DNA of 64,000 nt from Byssothecium circinans (taxonomy: Eukaryota > Ascomycota > Dothideomycetes > Pleosporales > Massarinaceae): assembly GCA_010015675.1 (NCBI GenBank), contig ML977035.1:159935-223934 (forward strand). Reading direction: 5' to 3'. The position numbers and the translations under genes were made by a program. Below are positions 46,643 to 58,189 of the stretch, one piece after another (position 1 is the first letter of the stretch; each line of letters starts with the position of its first letter). A model generated the notes under the pieces. That model was not told the origin of the DNA. It searched no databases and saw only the letters and a list, made by a program, of their open reading frames with translations.

Positions 46643-48507
46643 TTAACAATTCGACGACGCTTCTTCCTCTAATCCCGTCATACTCCACGCCCGCAATTTG
46701 GCTCCGTAGAACCACAAGCATAGGGGGCTCACAATCGCGAGACCCAGCGTTAAGAAAGCAAGCAGCGAATTTCCCCATCCTAACCCCAATGTCTCGTACA
46801 TCTGCGGTGCAAACAGCGGGAAGCTGAACCCACACATAGTCCGCATGAAAGCGCCAACAGCAGCCGCAGAGGCAGCATATTTCGCGGAGTATGCATCAAC
46901 AGTGTAGGCCTGTGAGCACTGGAATGCGATAATGAGGCCGATGGCGAGGATCACGCAGCCTATGTTAGGCGCGATCCAGTGTACTTCATAGTGCGCGGTC
47001 CATCCATAGATAAAGAGGCCGATAGGGCACAGGATGCCTCCGATGAGCATTGGCGGGACACGCCATTCCGGGAGGCCTTCTTCCGTGTTGTAGTAGACTT
47101 TCAGGCGGGCGTAGAGCTGCGTCCCGTTAGCATTTAGAGAACCAAAAGAAAGATTGAAATGGGGAACACACCTTATCCATGACCGGATGCGAGATCTGTA
47201 ATCCGATCATAAACCCTAGGCATAGCGAGAGATAGTTGAGAGAAGCGATGCCGGTGTCCATATCATACTCCTTTTCCCACACAAGCGGGAACGTCGAGAG
47301 CACAAGATACATGACGCCGTACAGATACGCGCGGTACAGACTTGGGGCTTGCACAGCTGGATGCGTAAACATCATGATGAAGGGTAAGATCAGTCTCTTT
47401 CGCAAGATCTTGGAGAACCGATCGCCGGTCTCGTACTCCGTTCTCACAACCCGTACGCTACCCTTGGCTCGTAACTCCTTACGAATCTTCTTGGCCTTAC
47501 GGCCTGGGATCGCAGGCGCAAAAGTTTCGGAGAGGAAAAAAAGCGCAAGCACTTGGACGAAGACATCGAATATCGAGGTCGACCAGAAGATCCAACGCCA
47601 TGTTGTGTTTATTGAGATGTACGCGCCACAGATCGGCGCCACGCAAGGTCCAATGAAGGTTAGCATGCCGTAGATAGCTTGACCTTTGCCTCGTTCTTCC
47701 TTCCTCCAGGTGTCTGCAAGTACGCCGTTGCAAAGCTGGTGACGTTAGCGAAGTTGTCTAACAACTGTACTCAGCGAGGCAACTAGTCGACGCGATGTGG
47801 AGCAGTACAGTAGGGGTAGAGCAAACTTACAGCCTGCGGTGCCGAACCTCCGATACCACTCAACAATCTAAACACTAACATTTGAGTCCTAGTCTGCGCG
47901 AACCCGCACGCAGTATTGAAAACAAGGTAGATCAGATTCGCATACTGGAGCACGGTCACTCTGCCATAGATTTCAGACAGCTTGAGCATATCCAAGAAGG
48001 AAAATGGACATGACGAGCTGCTGCGTGAAGCCTTCGGGGATATCAAAATCAGCCGAGATATCCGGTAGCGCTGGTGTGACCATGGTCGATGAGAATGGCG
48101 AGATGAAAATAAACATGGATACTAGGATCGTCACAATCCATTTCCTCCTCCAGGACCAACTAAGTGGGTTCGCGAGGTCGTGAGGGCCGTCCCACGCAAC
48201 CTAGAATGTTGACGTGTAAGTCAGCTAGGGTCCGACGCGTAGAGAATACAGGACATACCACGAGGTCTTCGGCATTGTTGTTGTTGTCGTCATCACTATC
48301 GGACAAAACCTGTTTTCCAGGGTCGTAATGTGTAGATGTTTGCTGCAGTTGCTCCCAAATCTGCGAGGTGCTCACCAACGGCCTATTATCGTCGTCTTTG
48401 AATGAGAACCGGGATAGCTGGATGGAATCTCGATGGTTCTTGTGGTCAACCTTCTCAGTAAAGTTCGAAAGATTAGAAATCGGGCGCTTCTTTTGGAGAC
48501 GTGGCAT
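46643..48507 (-). pseudogene. MFS drug:H+ antiporter (DHA1-like), frameshifted
   Basis: A twelve-helix plasma-membrane exporter by family. Exons: 48507-48259, 48200-47831, 47735-47172, 47116-46643. The N-terminal tail is acidic (KQVLSDSDDDNNNN), then VAWDGPHDLANPLSWSWRRK, typical of the family, STMVTPALPDIS, LSEIYGRVTVLQYANLIYLV, and RGKGQAIYGMLTFIGPCVAP. All four introns' neighbours are phase 0, yet exon 2 is 370 nt, not a multiple of three. The break is visible: FLLGYAQ runs straight into LSEIYGR, so the usual GP..xAP stretch of the third helix is absent. About 20 nt are missing, and the downstream frame is shifted into an immediate TGA. Everything after the break is well preserved, so the loss looks recent, or is a local sequence error. 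Confidence 0.85.
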
Positions 48508-49609
48508 GATAAAGCGAGCGTGAAAATCGAACGTAAAGCGAACGTGTATGGGTCAGCTGTCAAAGCGAAAATGGTGGTGATATTCTTCGGCTTCATTCGT
48601 GAAACTGGACCATCACATATATGCCCAACGGCTTCGCCAGTAACGTGGCAGTGGTGGCTCAGTCCGAGCGGTGCTGGACCTCCTTAGGTGGTAGCACAAA
48701 GCAGTAACAAGCATGTCGGACCGAATCTGGGAATCAGAACACCTCACCACGTACTCACGCCAGTGTCAAAATAGAAACAAGTCGCGTGCTTGCACAAGAG
48801 TAAAGGCGGTACCTGTCAAGACGACGAATGAGAATGGCCGGAAAATTGGCAAGATAGTATGATGGTCCCCTTGTACAAAGGCTGAGTTTCAGAAATTAGG
48901 TCACATGCTCGGCAAGATCCCAGTTTTGGCCAATCAACGATAGACGTTACCCTTTTGCACGTAGGCTAAGTGGAGGGCAAGGGCCAACGTCACTGCCGGG
49001 CTGTGCTCAGATGTCCCGCCAAGGGCATACAAGTCGCTGGTCCCCACTTCATCTTCGCTTGGTAACGATCGCCTCCCACGTAATTGGTCGATCTGGAAAT
49101 CTACTACAATACTCGACGAACCCAGGTACAAGACTGCTCATCTCAAATGGATGGTGATCAATGGACCCTTGGCCAAATGGCTATGTCAAGAGCTTTCGTC
49201 ACCCCTGGCTGTGCTCCCATCTTTTGATATCTCCCGTCCCGCGTCCACGGCTGTCTCTCCGTGAGTGTCGTGTGTCTTGATGCTTTGGAGTTATCGTCAA
49301 TGTGAGGCTTCCCGACCCGGCCACAGGTGATTGCATTCGTTTTCCTCAGGCTGTGTACCTTGAAGTGGCAGATCTCACCTGCCCTTGTTGGACGTTTGCA
49401 TCGAGTGGGAGGGTGCCAACGATAGCCTTGCCAGCTGGATATAAAGATGGCGCAGAAATCTGGGTTTGGAGGCCATCAAACAGTCGTTCACGCTTGAACT
49501 ATCGTTTATTGCATTTGCAACTCACCTCCGCTCTTGTGCAAAGTCACACCCAAACATTCACTGTACTCAATCAGTAACCCTCGCTTCAAAATACGGATCC
49601 ATCGAGAGA
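48508..49609. other. Divergent intergenic region between two broken genes
   Basis: It would have held the promoters of the MFS transporter (-) and the glycerate kinase (+). I see nothing else in it. Confidence 0.5.
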
Positions 49610-51041
49610 ATGCTCAACATGCTTCCCGGAACGGAAACGTGCGGCCCATTGGGCCCCACGGCATCTCCGAAAATACAGCCAACACTTCCACGTCTCTCGA
49701 CATTGAAGACTTTCAATCTTCCATCACAGAAGGTGGACGACTTCATCACGTCTGCTACCTCGACTGCTATTGGAACTCCAACGTTGGAGCTCCTCGGAGG
49801 ACAGCCCCTGAGAGTGTTGATTGCTCCCTCCGGATTCAAGGAAAGTATCGGGCCGGAGCATGTCGCTGATGCCATTGAGGCAGGCCTCCGCCGGGTCATT
49901 GACAGCAACTCAGCTATCATGCGCAAGCTCCCGCTGCATGATGGAGGCGAAGGCTTCTGCCGCGCTTTGGTAGCGGCGAAAGGCGGAAAGATAGTAGAGG
50001 AAGTTGTCACAGGACCCGTAGGCTGGCCGGTGGAGTCTCATCTTGGTTTCATTGGTGACGATAAGAAGACAGCAGTGCTGGACATGGCTGCGGCTGCAGG
50101 CCTTAGATTGGTGCCTAGAGACTTGCGCGACCCAACCGTCACGACTACGTACGGTGTTGGGGAGCTGATGAAGAAGGCGCTGGACGAGGGATGCAAAAGA
50201 TCGTGATTGGTTGTGGTGATTCCAGAACTTCAGATGGTGGTGCAGGGTTGCTTCAAGCATTAGGAGTGCGTCTTTTGGACGCTGATGGTCAGGACCTCCC
50301 AAAGGCAGACGGTGGCCGGTCCCTTTCGCTCTTGGACAAGCTTTGCTGGTGTGACATCTATCCACGGCTTCGCAAAGATGTTGGTAAGTGGCATACCGCT
50401 CATATATGGTCCAAAATAATGACAAAATCACAGAAAATCCCGTTCAGATCGAAGCTGTCTGCAACATCAAGAACGTCCTCTGCGGACCGAAGGGGGTCGC
50501 ACGAGTGTACGGCCCCCAGAAGGGTGCCACGCCAGAGCAAGTCGAGCTCCTGGCCGCAGCACTTGAGCATCTAGCCAAGGTCGCCGAGAAAGATCTAGGA
50601 AAGGATATCTCCCATGAGCCAGGGAGCGGCGCATCGGGTGGTCTCGGTACGGGCTTGATGCTCCTTGGCGCACGGTTGCCCCCCCGAAGTGAGGCCATCA
50701 GCCAGTACTTCGAATTCGACCGCGTCTTTGAGAGCACCTAGGATTTTGTCATCACGGCCGAAGGGAGCCTCGACTCGCAGTCGACGCAGGGGAAGATGAC
50801 CACTGAAGTTTCTCGGCGGGCGAAGCGGCACGGTGCGCAGGTCGTTGCCCTGGCTGGCACGATTGGCGAGGGTGCCGACGGATGCTATGGTGCTGGCATC
50901 AAAGCCTTCACAAGCATCCTAAGAGGGCCATCCTCGTTGGAAGAAGCCATCGCGGAGACCGAGAGACTTGTCAAGGACGGCGCCGAGAAGGTGATGAGAA
51001 TGATACTAGTCGGGCTTGCGCTTGGGAGAAGACAAACCTAA
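49610..51041 (+). pseudogene. Glycerate kinase (GckA/GlxK family), broken by a frameshift and a stop
   Basis: The intact family phosphorylates glycerate. The model is 49610-50383 and 50434-51041 around a 50-nt intron (GTAAGT..ATCACAG). Family marks: RVLIAPSGFKESIGPEHVAD, LPLHDGGEGFCRAL, GWPVESHLGF, AVLDMAAAAGLRLV, IVIGCGDSRTSDGGAG, and ITAEGSLDSQSTQGK. Two lesions: near 50193-50203 the frame shifts (ALDEGCKRS-stop against the required QKIVIGCGDS, consistent with one lost base), and at 50739-50741 a TAG replaces a codon before DFVITAEGSLD. The final stop is at 51039. The N-terminal 65 residues before RVLIAPSG are not typical of the family. The divergent MFS neighbour is broken too, suggesting a small metabolic gene pair that has lost function. 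Confidence 0.85.
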
Positions 51042-52010
51042 ATGGATTGTCCCGACAGGACTTTAGGGCCTTGCGAGGTCGAGAAGTTGGCATGATCAGA
51101 CAAAGAGTCATGAATATACCGTAACGCTTAGCTCATAATCAATGTAATGTTTTTCTTTGACGGACCGGATGGAAGATGATGCGAAGACGTCGCGGGTCGT
51201 GACACGATGATAAACGACGCTAACCCACATTGAGTTAGTTACTTTCCAGCCTTCTAGTACTTCCACTACCGGTACCATCGGACTCTGTTTCGTCCGGCTG
51301 GGTGCTCGATGATGGGGACGCTGACGCAGGACGACGAGGTAGTGGTTTCGGGATAAGATCCCGTGCTTGAGTTGGTGCGGAATGAGAAGGTGAGGGGGGT
51401 TGCCGAGCAGTGGGCGGAGGGGGAAACGAGGAGGTTTAGGCAGGAGGATATGCCGCCGGCGAAGGGATGCTGGTAGAGGTGGCGTGACTTGATAAAAATA
51501 GGAGTTTATGGTCTGTATGATGTGTTATGATGGAAGAAGTACTTCTTACTCATGCTGATCGCTCAGTGGACGCTATTGATCACTGTACCGCTTAACACGT
51601 CTTTCTTGAGCAAGCGTTCTACTTCCCTGCGCTGCCGATTCAAAAAATTATTCATCTCAGCCTAGTGCTTAGCCTAGATATCAGAGAACTGCTCAATCAA
51701 ACTTTCTGAGCTCCTCGCTTCTCCTACTTCCTCCCTCCTCCCTCGCCCCAATTGTTGCATCTTTACCAGCTCCACCCATAGCCTCATCATCTCTATTAAA
51801 ATACTTGATATCCACCCCTCCAAATTCCTCTCCTCCTCCCACTCCGTCAAAATCTTCAAGAATGCCAGACTGCCCAACCCAATACGTCCCAATCCTCGCA
51901 GCAATAAGACTCGGCTTCCCCCTCATTATTATGATACACGAGCGTACACTCCTTGAAGAAGTCCGCGCGGTCTTTGTCCCCTTAACAATTAAAGCTTTAT
52001 ATTCAACTGC
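51042..52010. other. Decayed region after glycerate kinase
   Basis: A short plus-strand coding-like stretch near 51361-51478 (LELVRNEKVRGVAEQWAEGE, then FRQEDMPPAKGCW and a TAG) and the minus-strand relic 51504-51904 lie here. Neither can be assigned to a family. Confidence 0.35.
51504..51904 (-). pseudogene. Coding relic with transition-type stops
   Basis: One minus frame runs from about 51904 to 51504: KILTEWEEERNLEGWISSIL, then SESLIEQFSDI, stop TAG, AKH, stop TAG, AEMNNFLNRQRREVERLLKK, DVLSGTVINSVH, stop TGA, AISMSKKYFFHH. The helical, charge-patterned peptide and the stops (TAG, TAG, TGA, then TAA) at plausible Gln/Trp positions look like a decayed ORF, perhaps a transposon tail. No family recognised. 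Confidence 0.3.
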
Positions 52011-54719
52011 TAGAGAGGGCTAGAAAATGCAGCGAATGAGCGAGTTTACTTTCCTCGTACTAACAAACGTGCTCAGTTTTATGATTCAACAGAACATCAA
52101 GATTTCGGTGCTCAGCCATATCTTCTACACTGTTCTGCTCAGCTCTGCCGTCCAACTTTGTCCACTTACTCATCGCTCATGTGTTTAAAGAATACAATAT
52201 CAATTATTTTGTGGTAAGTTAAATAGCGAGCAGACGGTCATATTCAATCTTACCATCCAGATCACTACACAAGATCATGCACTGACCGGTCATCCATGTA
52301 TCTCTCCATTCATACATATTTCTGCCACCCAAGTTTTCAATCTTTCGCCCGGGCTAAAGATTGCAGTGAAAAAGTGGGCTGGATGCATGCCATGGTAGCG
52401 TCAATCTGATGCTCTTCCCTGTCGCAAACCGGTCAACACATAAGCGACGCCAGGCGGTTGGGAAAAATATACTCACCGGTCAAGGAAGTATCACTCCAAT
52501 CATGCATCCTTTCCATCAGCTAGCTAAGTCTTTGTAAAGACTAAAAATTCGCAGCGTAATCGCACCAATGTTTGAAAGTAAATTTTTGTGACCCTTACCC
52601 TCGGACCCAATAATGCTCACCCTTCTCGCTAACCGGTCGCGACGAGATCTTTATAGAGCTGAATATGTACATACATGTGCATGCTCACCGGTCGCCTACA
52701 CATTTCTCGAGTCGCACAGTGTTCCTTCGTGCTATGATGCCAACTCCAGGCCCAGGCTAAAGATTGCCGTGAAAATCCCAACAACGCAGGGGTATTCAAA
52801 TGTGCAGGGGTATTCAAATGCTGCAGTTATCTCAACATTTACTTACGGCTGACCGGTCATCGCGTTCTGCAACGTTTCGATCCAATCACCCTTTCACTCA
52901 TGCACTCTAGACTGCCAGACCCTAGTGGCCTGCCACAGCCTGCTTAGACCGCGTGCTCAGACTCCTGGCCCGGACTAATGATTGCAGTGAGGTTCTGACT
53001 GATAGGGCGAGGCTGCTAAGCAACAAGGCAAACGCTGTAGTCATATCAACCGGTCCTCACGTCCTACCGTCATTTCTATCCAATAAGCTTCCATCCACGC
53101 ACCTTTATGTTGACAGGTCCTAGCACTCTGCTTAGCACCATAATATCGAATCTCCTAGCCCAGGCTAAAGATTGCAGTGAAATTCCCAATGCAGAAATCT
53201 TCTCGTATAGACGGCTAATCGGTCACAACGTCCTGCATAATTTCCATCAACTTTTGTCCCACCCAGGCTTATACTGCCGCATCCTAGCACTCTGCTTAGC
53301 ACCGAATTCTTCAGACTCCAGGCCCGGGCTAAAAATTGCAGTGTAAGTACGGCTCTGCTGTCGAAGTCTATATGGCCGCGCTAAGGAGCTAGTCCTAATA
53401 AGGAAGTGTACGGGAGACTATTTGCCTATTCCACATCTGCTGTGTTGAAATGAGGCTCTGAGTAAGTGGGAGAAAGCGATTGATTAAGTAATTGAGCAGC
53501 AACTACAGATGAAGACTGTAATTATCCATAATATAATAATACCACTGATTTCAGCCGCGACACCCATCTTGCTCAAGTTTTTCTCATTTTCCCACTTAAA
53601 TATCTCGTGAAAGCACTTCAAACAATCCAAGTACCTCCGCAACACTGTGCTACTGTCTCCTACGCGATCTACTCTACAGTGTGTTCTCGGGCTAAAGATT
53701 GTTGTTAGGTGACAAGGCAAAAGTAGGCAGAGGTGTGAAGCGCCTGAATGCACAGATTTGGCTGACCGGTGCGAACGCCCTTCACTTGGTCTTCCAATGA
53801 CAATCCGAGGTACTCACATTGTAATTCCTTATGTGAGCTGACCGGTCACTACGGACCCCCGCTTCTTCATCCAATAGGATCTCTTAGATACTCACGTTGT
53901 AACTCCTCTGGTGGGCTAAAGATTGCACTCAGTCTGCTGGTGTAAAGATGACTTCACATGGTGAGCGGCCAAGTAGGCAAACATATGAGCCGCCTAAATG
54001 TAGTAATTTCTGTATCGGCTTGACCGGTTGCTACGTCTTCAACCTATTCATCCAATCAATATTTCCATCGCCCACACTCGGTTGCAGTCAGCATAAGCCT
54101 CGTGCGGCTAACGTTGGAGTGAGTTCGTATTAACGGGCGTTCAACTCGTTTAGGCAACGCGATCGAGAATCACGACTGACCGGTCACCACGTCCTCCGTC
54201 TATTCGCCCAATCATGTTCTTACCAATCATAATAGACACCTTGCCCGAGCTAAAGATTGCAGTGAAATCGGTGACTGACAACGCATCAAGAAACATGGCA
54301 ATCTCCTGTGCCAATGAGACGATCAGATGGCATATGAGTCATGATCCTCGAGCGTCCCGTCGGTGCAAGTAAGGCATAATGGGTTCACTCTTTCAAATGC
54401 CCACTGACCGGTCACCACGTCGTTGTCTTTTCCATCCAATCATACACAATTAACTCCTCGTCCGGGCTAAAGATTGCAGTGTAATCGCACGACAGAATGA
54501 AGTATTTGGTCTACACTGGTCTAAATTAAAACAAAGAAAATCCCTCATACCTGGCCCAGTTGGCGGCCCTAGAGCTCCTCGCCCGGGCTAAACATTGCAG
54601 TGAAGCACCAATACGCGCTGACTGTGTCCATTGCCTCCTTCTTCCATACCGCCCCCCACCTGCACATTTCCTCCCACCCTAATCAGCTTTCACACAGCCT
54701 TCCCAACCCCTTCCCTGGA

Positions 54720-54727
54720 CTAAAGAT
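54720..54727. repeat. Left 8-bp target site duplication (CTAAAGAT)
   Basis: CTAAAGAT at 54720-54727 is repeated exactly at 57815-57822, flanking the hAT element. Eight base pairs is the length hAT transposases make. Both copies are the centre of the recurring motif. Confidence 0.92.
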
Positions 54728-57700
54728 CAGTGATAGGCAAAGAGGGAGTTCCTTTCGCGACCTCCGGAATCCCTCCTTCCGGAATCCCTCCGTAGTGTTT
54801 TAAGGAGTATTGATTCGAAATAGTGGTATTTGATTGGTGATTTACTTATCACGTGCTCAATATGATGCCGTCGGTGTTTCAGCTTTTTGATACACGAGAG
54901 ACGTCAACTCTCCCGTCGCCACCTCTCTATACACCCATATTATCCCGCGCAATACGTTTTTGTTAACTACAATATACTTTTATCACCTAATTTAATTACT
55001 ATGGCTTCCGTCAACTCTCTCAATACTCCTGAGAGTACTCAAGTGGTGATTTTTGAGGACGAGAGCGCTGGCTCGCTCACTAAACTCAACACTGCGGATA
55101 TCCCTATGCCCACATCACTCTAAGAGATAAACAGTGAGAGTGTAGAGGTGCTTCTTGGTGGCACAAGAGGCGTTTTTTAAGGCGCGTTCAACTACGACTA
55201 GGTAGTATGGGAACACCCTGAGCTCATTAGTTGCCATAAGCTCTCATACAGTAAGAAAACGCGAGCATGGTGGTGGAAGTACGGAGTCCCTATACAACGT
55301 ACTACTAGTATAAAAGATGGCGAACTTATTAACGAGGAGTACTTCTTATGTAAGACGTGTTACCTAGAAGTTCCTAGTAGTAATTGCAAGTTTCTTATTA
55401 CCCGTAGAGGTACTAGCGTCCTGGGCCACTTTCGATCAGCTCATTAGAAGACCTTTGTTACTGAAAACAATCTGGGAGTACTAACTAAGTCGTTAGAGAA
55501 AGTAGTAGATATAACTAATAAGGATAAATAAGAGGTGGCAAACACTATTCTAGACATACTAAGTCCTGAGACCCTTGAGCGAGACATCCTCTACTAGCTT
55601 ATTCACGAGAACATTCCGTATCAGGTAGTTGATAGTCCTCACTTCAAGCAAATATTTACTCGCCTGCAACACTTTGCCTAGAGGGAGTTGATTCCTAGTA
55701 ACCACACCTTCTAACGGTGGGTCCTACAGGAGTACTATCACCACAAACAGGAGATCAAACTTATACTCGCGGAAGCCTACGGCAAAGTACATCTCTCGTT
55801 TGATATATGGACTTCTCGTCGTCACAAAGCTATGAATGGTGTAACCGCTCACTAGGTGGATTACTGTGGCGCCTGCTAAACAACACTACTTGCTTTGACG
55901 GAGATGCCAGATACTCATAGTAGTATAAACCTCTGCGCAAATACTCTTAAAGTAATTAATAACTACAATATCCGTGACCGCGTTGGCTACTTTGTACTCG
56001 ATAATGCCTCGTTAAACGACGTCGCTATTAATGAGCTCTACTGTGAGCTAGGGCTTAACTCTCCGTGGAGAAGACTACGCTGTGCTAGTTATATTATTAA
56101 TCTTATTACTTAACAAGCTCTATTTGGCGAAGACTATGAGATGTTTGACGCTTAGCTTGCTCGTACAGTAACTCTTGAAGAGGAGGTCAGGTTGTGGAGG
56201 GAGAAGGGGCCAATTGGTTACATATTCAATATTATTAAATAGATCTACAGCTCTCCCGGCAGAATACAGAGATTCAACAAGGCCTAAATTGATATGTGGC
56301 ACTTAGAGCACCCGAATACGACAGCTCCTGCACTGATATTGGCACTGCGACACGATAATTCTACTCAATAGAACTCTACCCGCGATATGATTGTAAGGGC
56401 CCTACGCCTGCGCAACTCTATTGACCACTTTCTTGATATGGAGTATATGTGATACGAGCGCCTAGTTAGAGAGCGCACTGAGAAACCCCTTAGAGAGTTG
56501 CCAGCCGACTCACTTACCCGGGTAATACTTTAAAATCGTATAGGATCTGACGATTGGGCCATCCTTAGGGAGCTTGCCGACCTACTTAAACCTTTCAAGG
56601 AGGCCACTAAACAACTCGAAGGGCGCCCCTCTAAGCTATCAAGCGATAGGATTTCTAAGGTAGTCCTCATTATCAAGTTCTTGATGGAGCGACTGGAGAA
56701 ACTTAAAGTTGAATACTGTGAGAGTGTTGATGTGGATCGCCGCGCGTTCTGGGTAGTAATTAAATAAGCCTGGCAGAAAGCAAAGTACTACTATGAGCTC
56801 ACGGATCGTACGCCTGTTTACGCAGCATTAATTCTGCTGGATCCGCGTCTCAAATCACCCTAGCTGTTCAGAAAGTAGGGAAATGAGTGGGCGTAGGACG
56901 GCATCAAGAGGGCGACTAACCTGTTCGAGAGCGAGTATAACCAGCTGCTAGAGGAGCAACTCTCATAAAGCTCTCAAGACTCACAACCGTATAACGTACT
57001 CAGAGAGATCACTAGTAACAGGCGTAAGAAGAGAAAAATCACTTCTCTCAAAGAACAATTGCGCGCGACGTACCAGCTGAGTGCTCCGCAGCACTCAGAA
57101 AACGAGTTTCTCGTATATCTTAAAGAGTCTCCACATATTGAACCAGAACTGATCCCCGCGCAATATTAGCGACGAGCTGAGATAAAAGCTAAGTATCCGA
57201 AACTACACCATATGGCAATTGATTTACTATTAATCCCCGCCATGAGCTCTGAACCAGAGAGGATATTTTCTAACGCTGGAGTTATTCTTACACCACGTCG
57301 CGCACGACTCAGGGAGGAGCTACTACAGGGATCTCTGTGCCTTGCTAACTGGGGGAGAGCTGGTCTCATCACTCTCGGAGAGCATGGGCAAGCGTATCGG
57401 GGCACTAAGGTTGCGGAGATTGGTTCTCTCGACGACTACCTTTATAGGAGAGTTGACAGCGACGGCAGCAGTGGTAACGACGAGAGTAAACTATTTCAGG
57501 AGCAATGGGATGGCTCTGTTGGTAGCGACGGCGATATCAACTAATTCACGTTGATTTGTTGTGGGTATATTGTTGTACGTAGTTAATTAAGAACTATCAC
57601 TGCTCCCTACACCTTAATACTAAGCTCAACACCAAGAGCCACTACGCACTAGCTAGCTCCGCAGAAATTGATATATCACGTAGGAACAAGCTCATTTCAG

Positions 57701-57814
57701 CGTTTGAAGCTACTATACAATTAGTTAGTACGTTTGAAACTCTTATGTGGGGCAACTCCGGAATAACTCCGGAGGGATTCTGGAGGGAGTCCACTCCTTC
57801 TTTGTCCAAGGCTG
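54728..57814 (+). mobile_element. hAT-superfamily DNA transposon, 3087 bp, transposase inactivated
   Basis: The ends are imperfect inverted repeats. The left reads CAGTGATAGGCAAAGAGGGA; the reverse complement of the right reads CAGCCTTGGACAAAGAAGGA. These give 16 matches over 22 bases, with CAG at each tip and a CAAAG block inside. Subterminal TCCGGAAT/CCCTCC units occur at both ends. The element is flanked by the exact 8-bp duplication CTAAAGAT and contains a single transposase frame with 23 internal stops. It lies inside one copy of the recurring motif, so the array existed before the insertion. Confidence 0.93.
55001..57544 (+). pseudogene. hAT transposase, 23 in-frame stops and no frameshift
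   Basis: One frame runs 848 codons from ATG 55001 to TAA 57542. In order: an N-terminal zinc-finger BED-like part (CKTCYLEVPSSNCKFLITRR, GHFRSAH), the catalytic core (VHLSFDIWTSRRHKAMNGV, YFVLDNASLNDVAINELY, RRLRCASYIINLI), and the C-terminal dimerisation domain (MAIDLLLIPAMSSEPERIFS). Internal stops: 12 TAG, 10 TAA, 1 TGA. Where the family consensus is clear the lost residue is Trp or Gln (for example the codon before NST in the DNST.WNS motif, and the codon after TAH). That is what C-to-T change at CpA, on either strand, produces. No insertion or deletion breaks the frame. Many GTA, CTA and ATA codons agree with the same bias. Confidence 0.92.
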
Positions 57815-57822
57815 CTAAAGAT
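57815..57822. repeat. Right 8-bp target site duplication (CTAAAGAT)
   Basis: Identical to 54720-54727. Followed by TGCAGTGAAAACGC, the rest of the interrupted motif copy whose left half is CCCTGGA just before the left duplication. Confidence 0.92.
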
Positions 57823-58189
57823 TGCAGTGAAAACGCAAGATTCAACCGCACCCAGCTGACCGGTCACCACATCCTTCCTTGTCCTTTCCATCCAATCATA
57901 CTCCTCCCCTACTCACACTTAGAGTCCTTGCCCGGGCTAAAGATTGCAGTGAAATGGGCCATACTTAAGTCTCACTTCCCCAAACCGGGATGCAGCTCAG
58001 CCTTCTTTCTACATCCTTGAAAAAAATCCCTGCAGATAGAACACCTTGCCCGTGCTAAACATTGCAGTGAAAGTCTACAGCAGCGGAATAGCCCTCACGC
58101 CTTATATTGAATCCTTCCACTTTGAGCTCACATCCCCGAAAATCCCTGTCGAATACGACACCCCGCCCATGCTAAACATTGCAGTGAAA

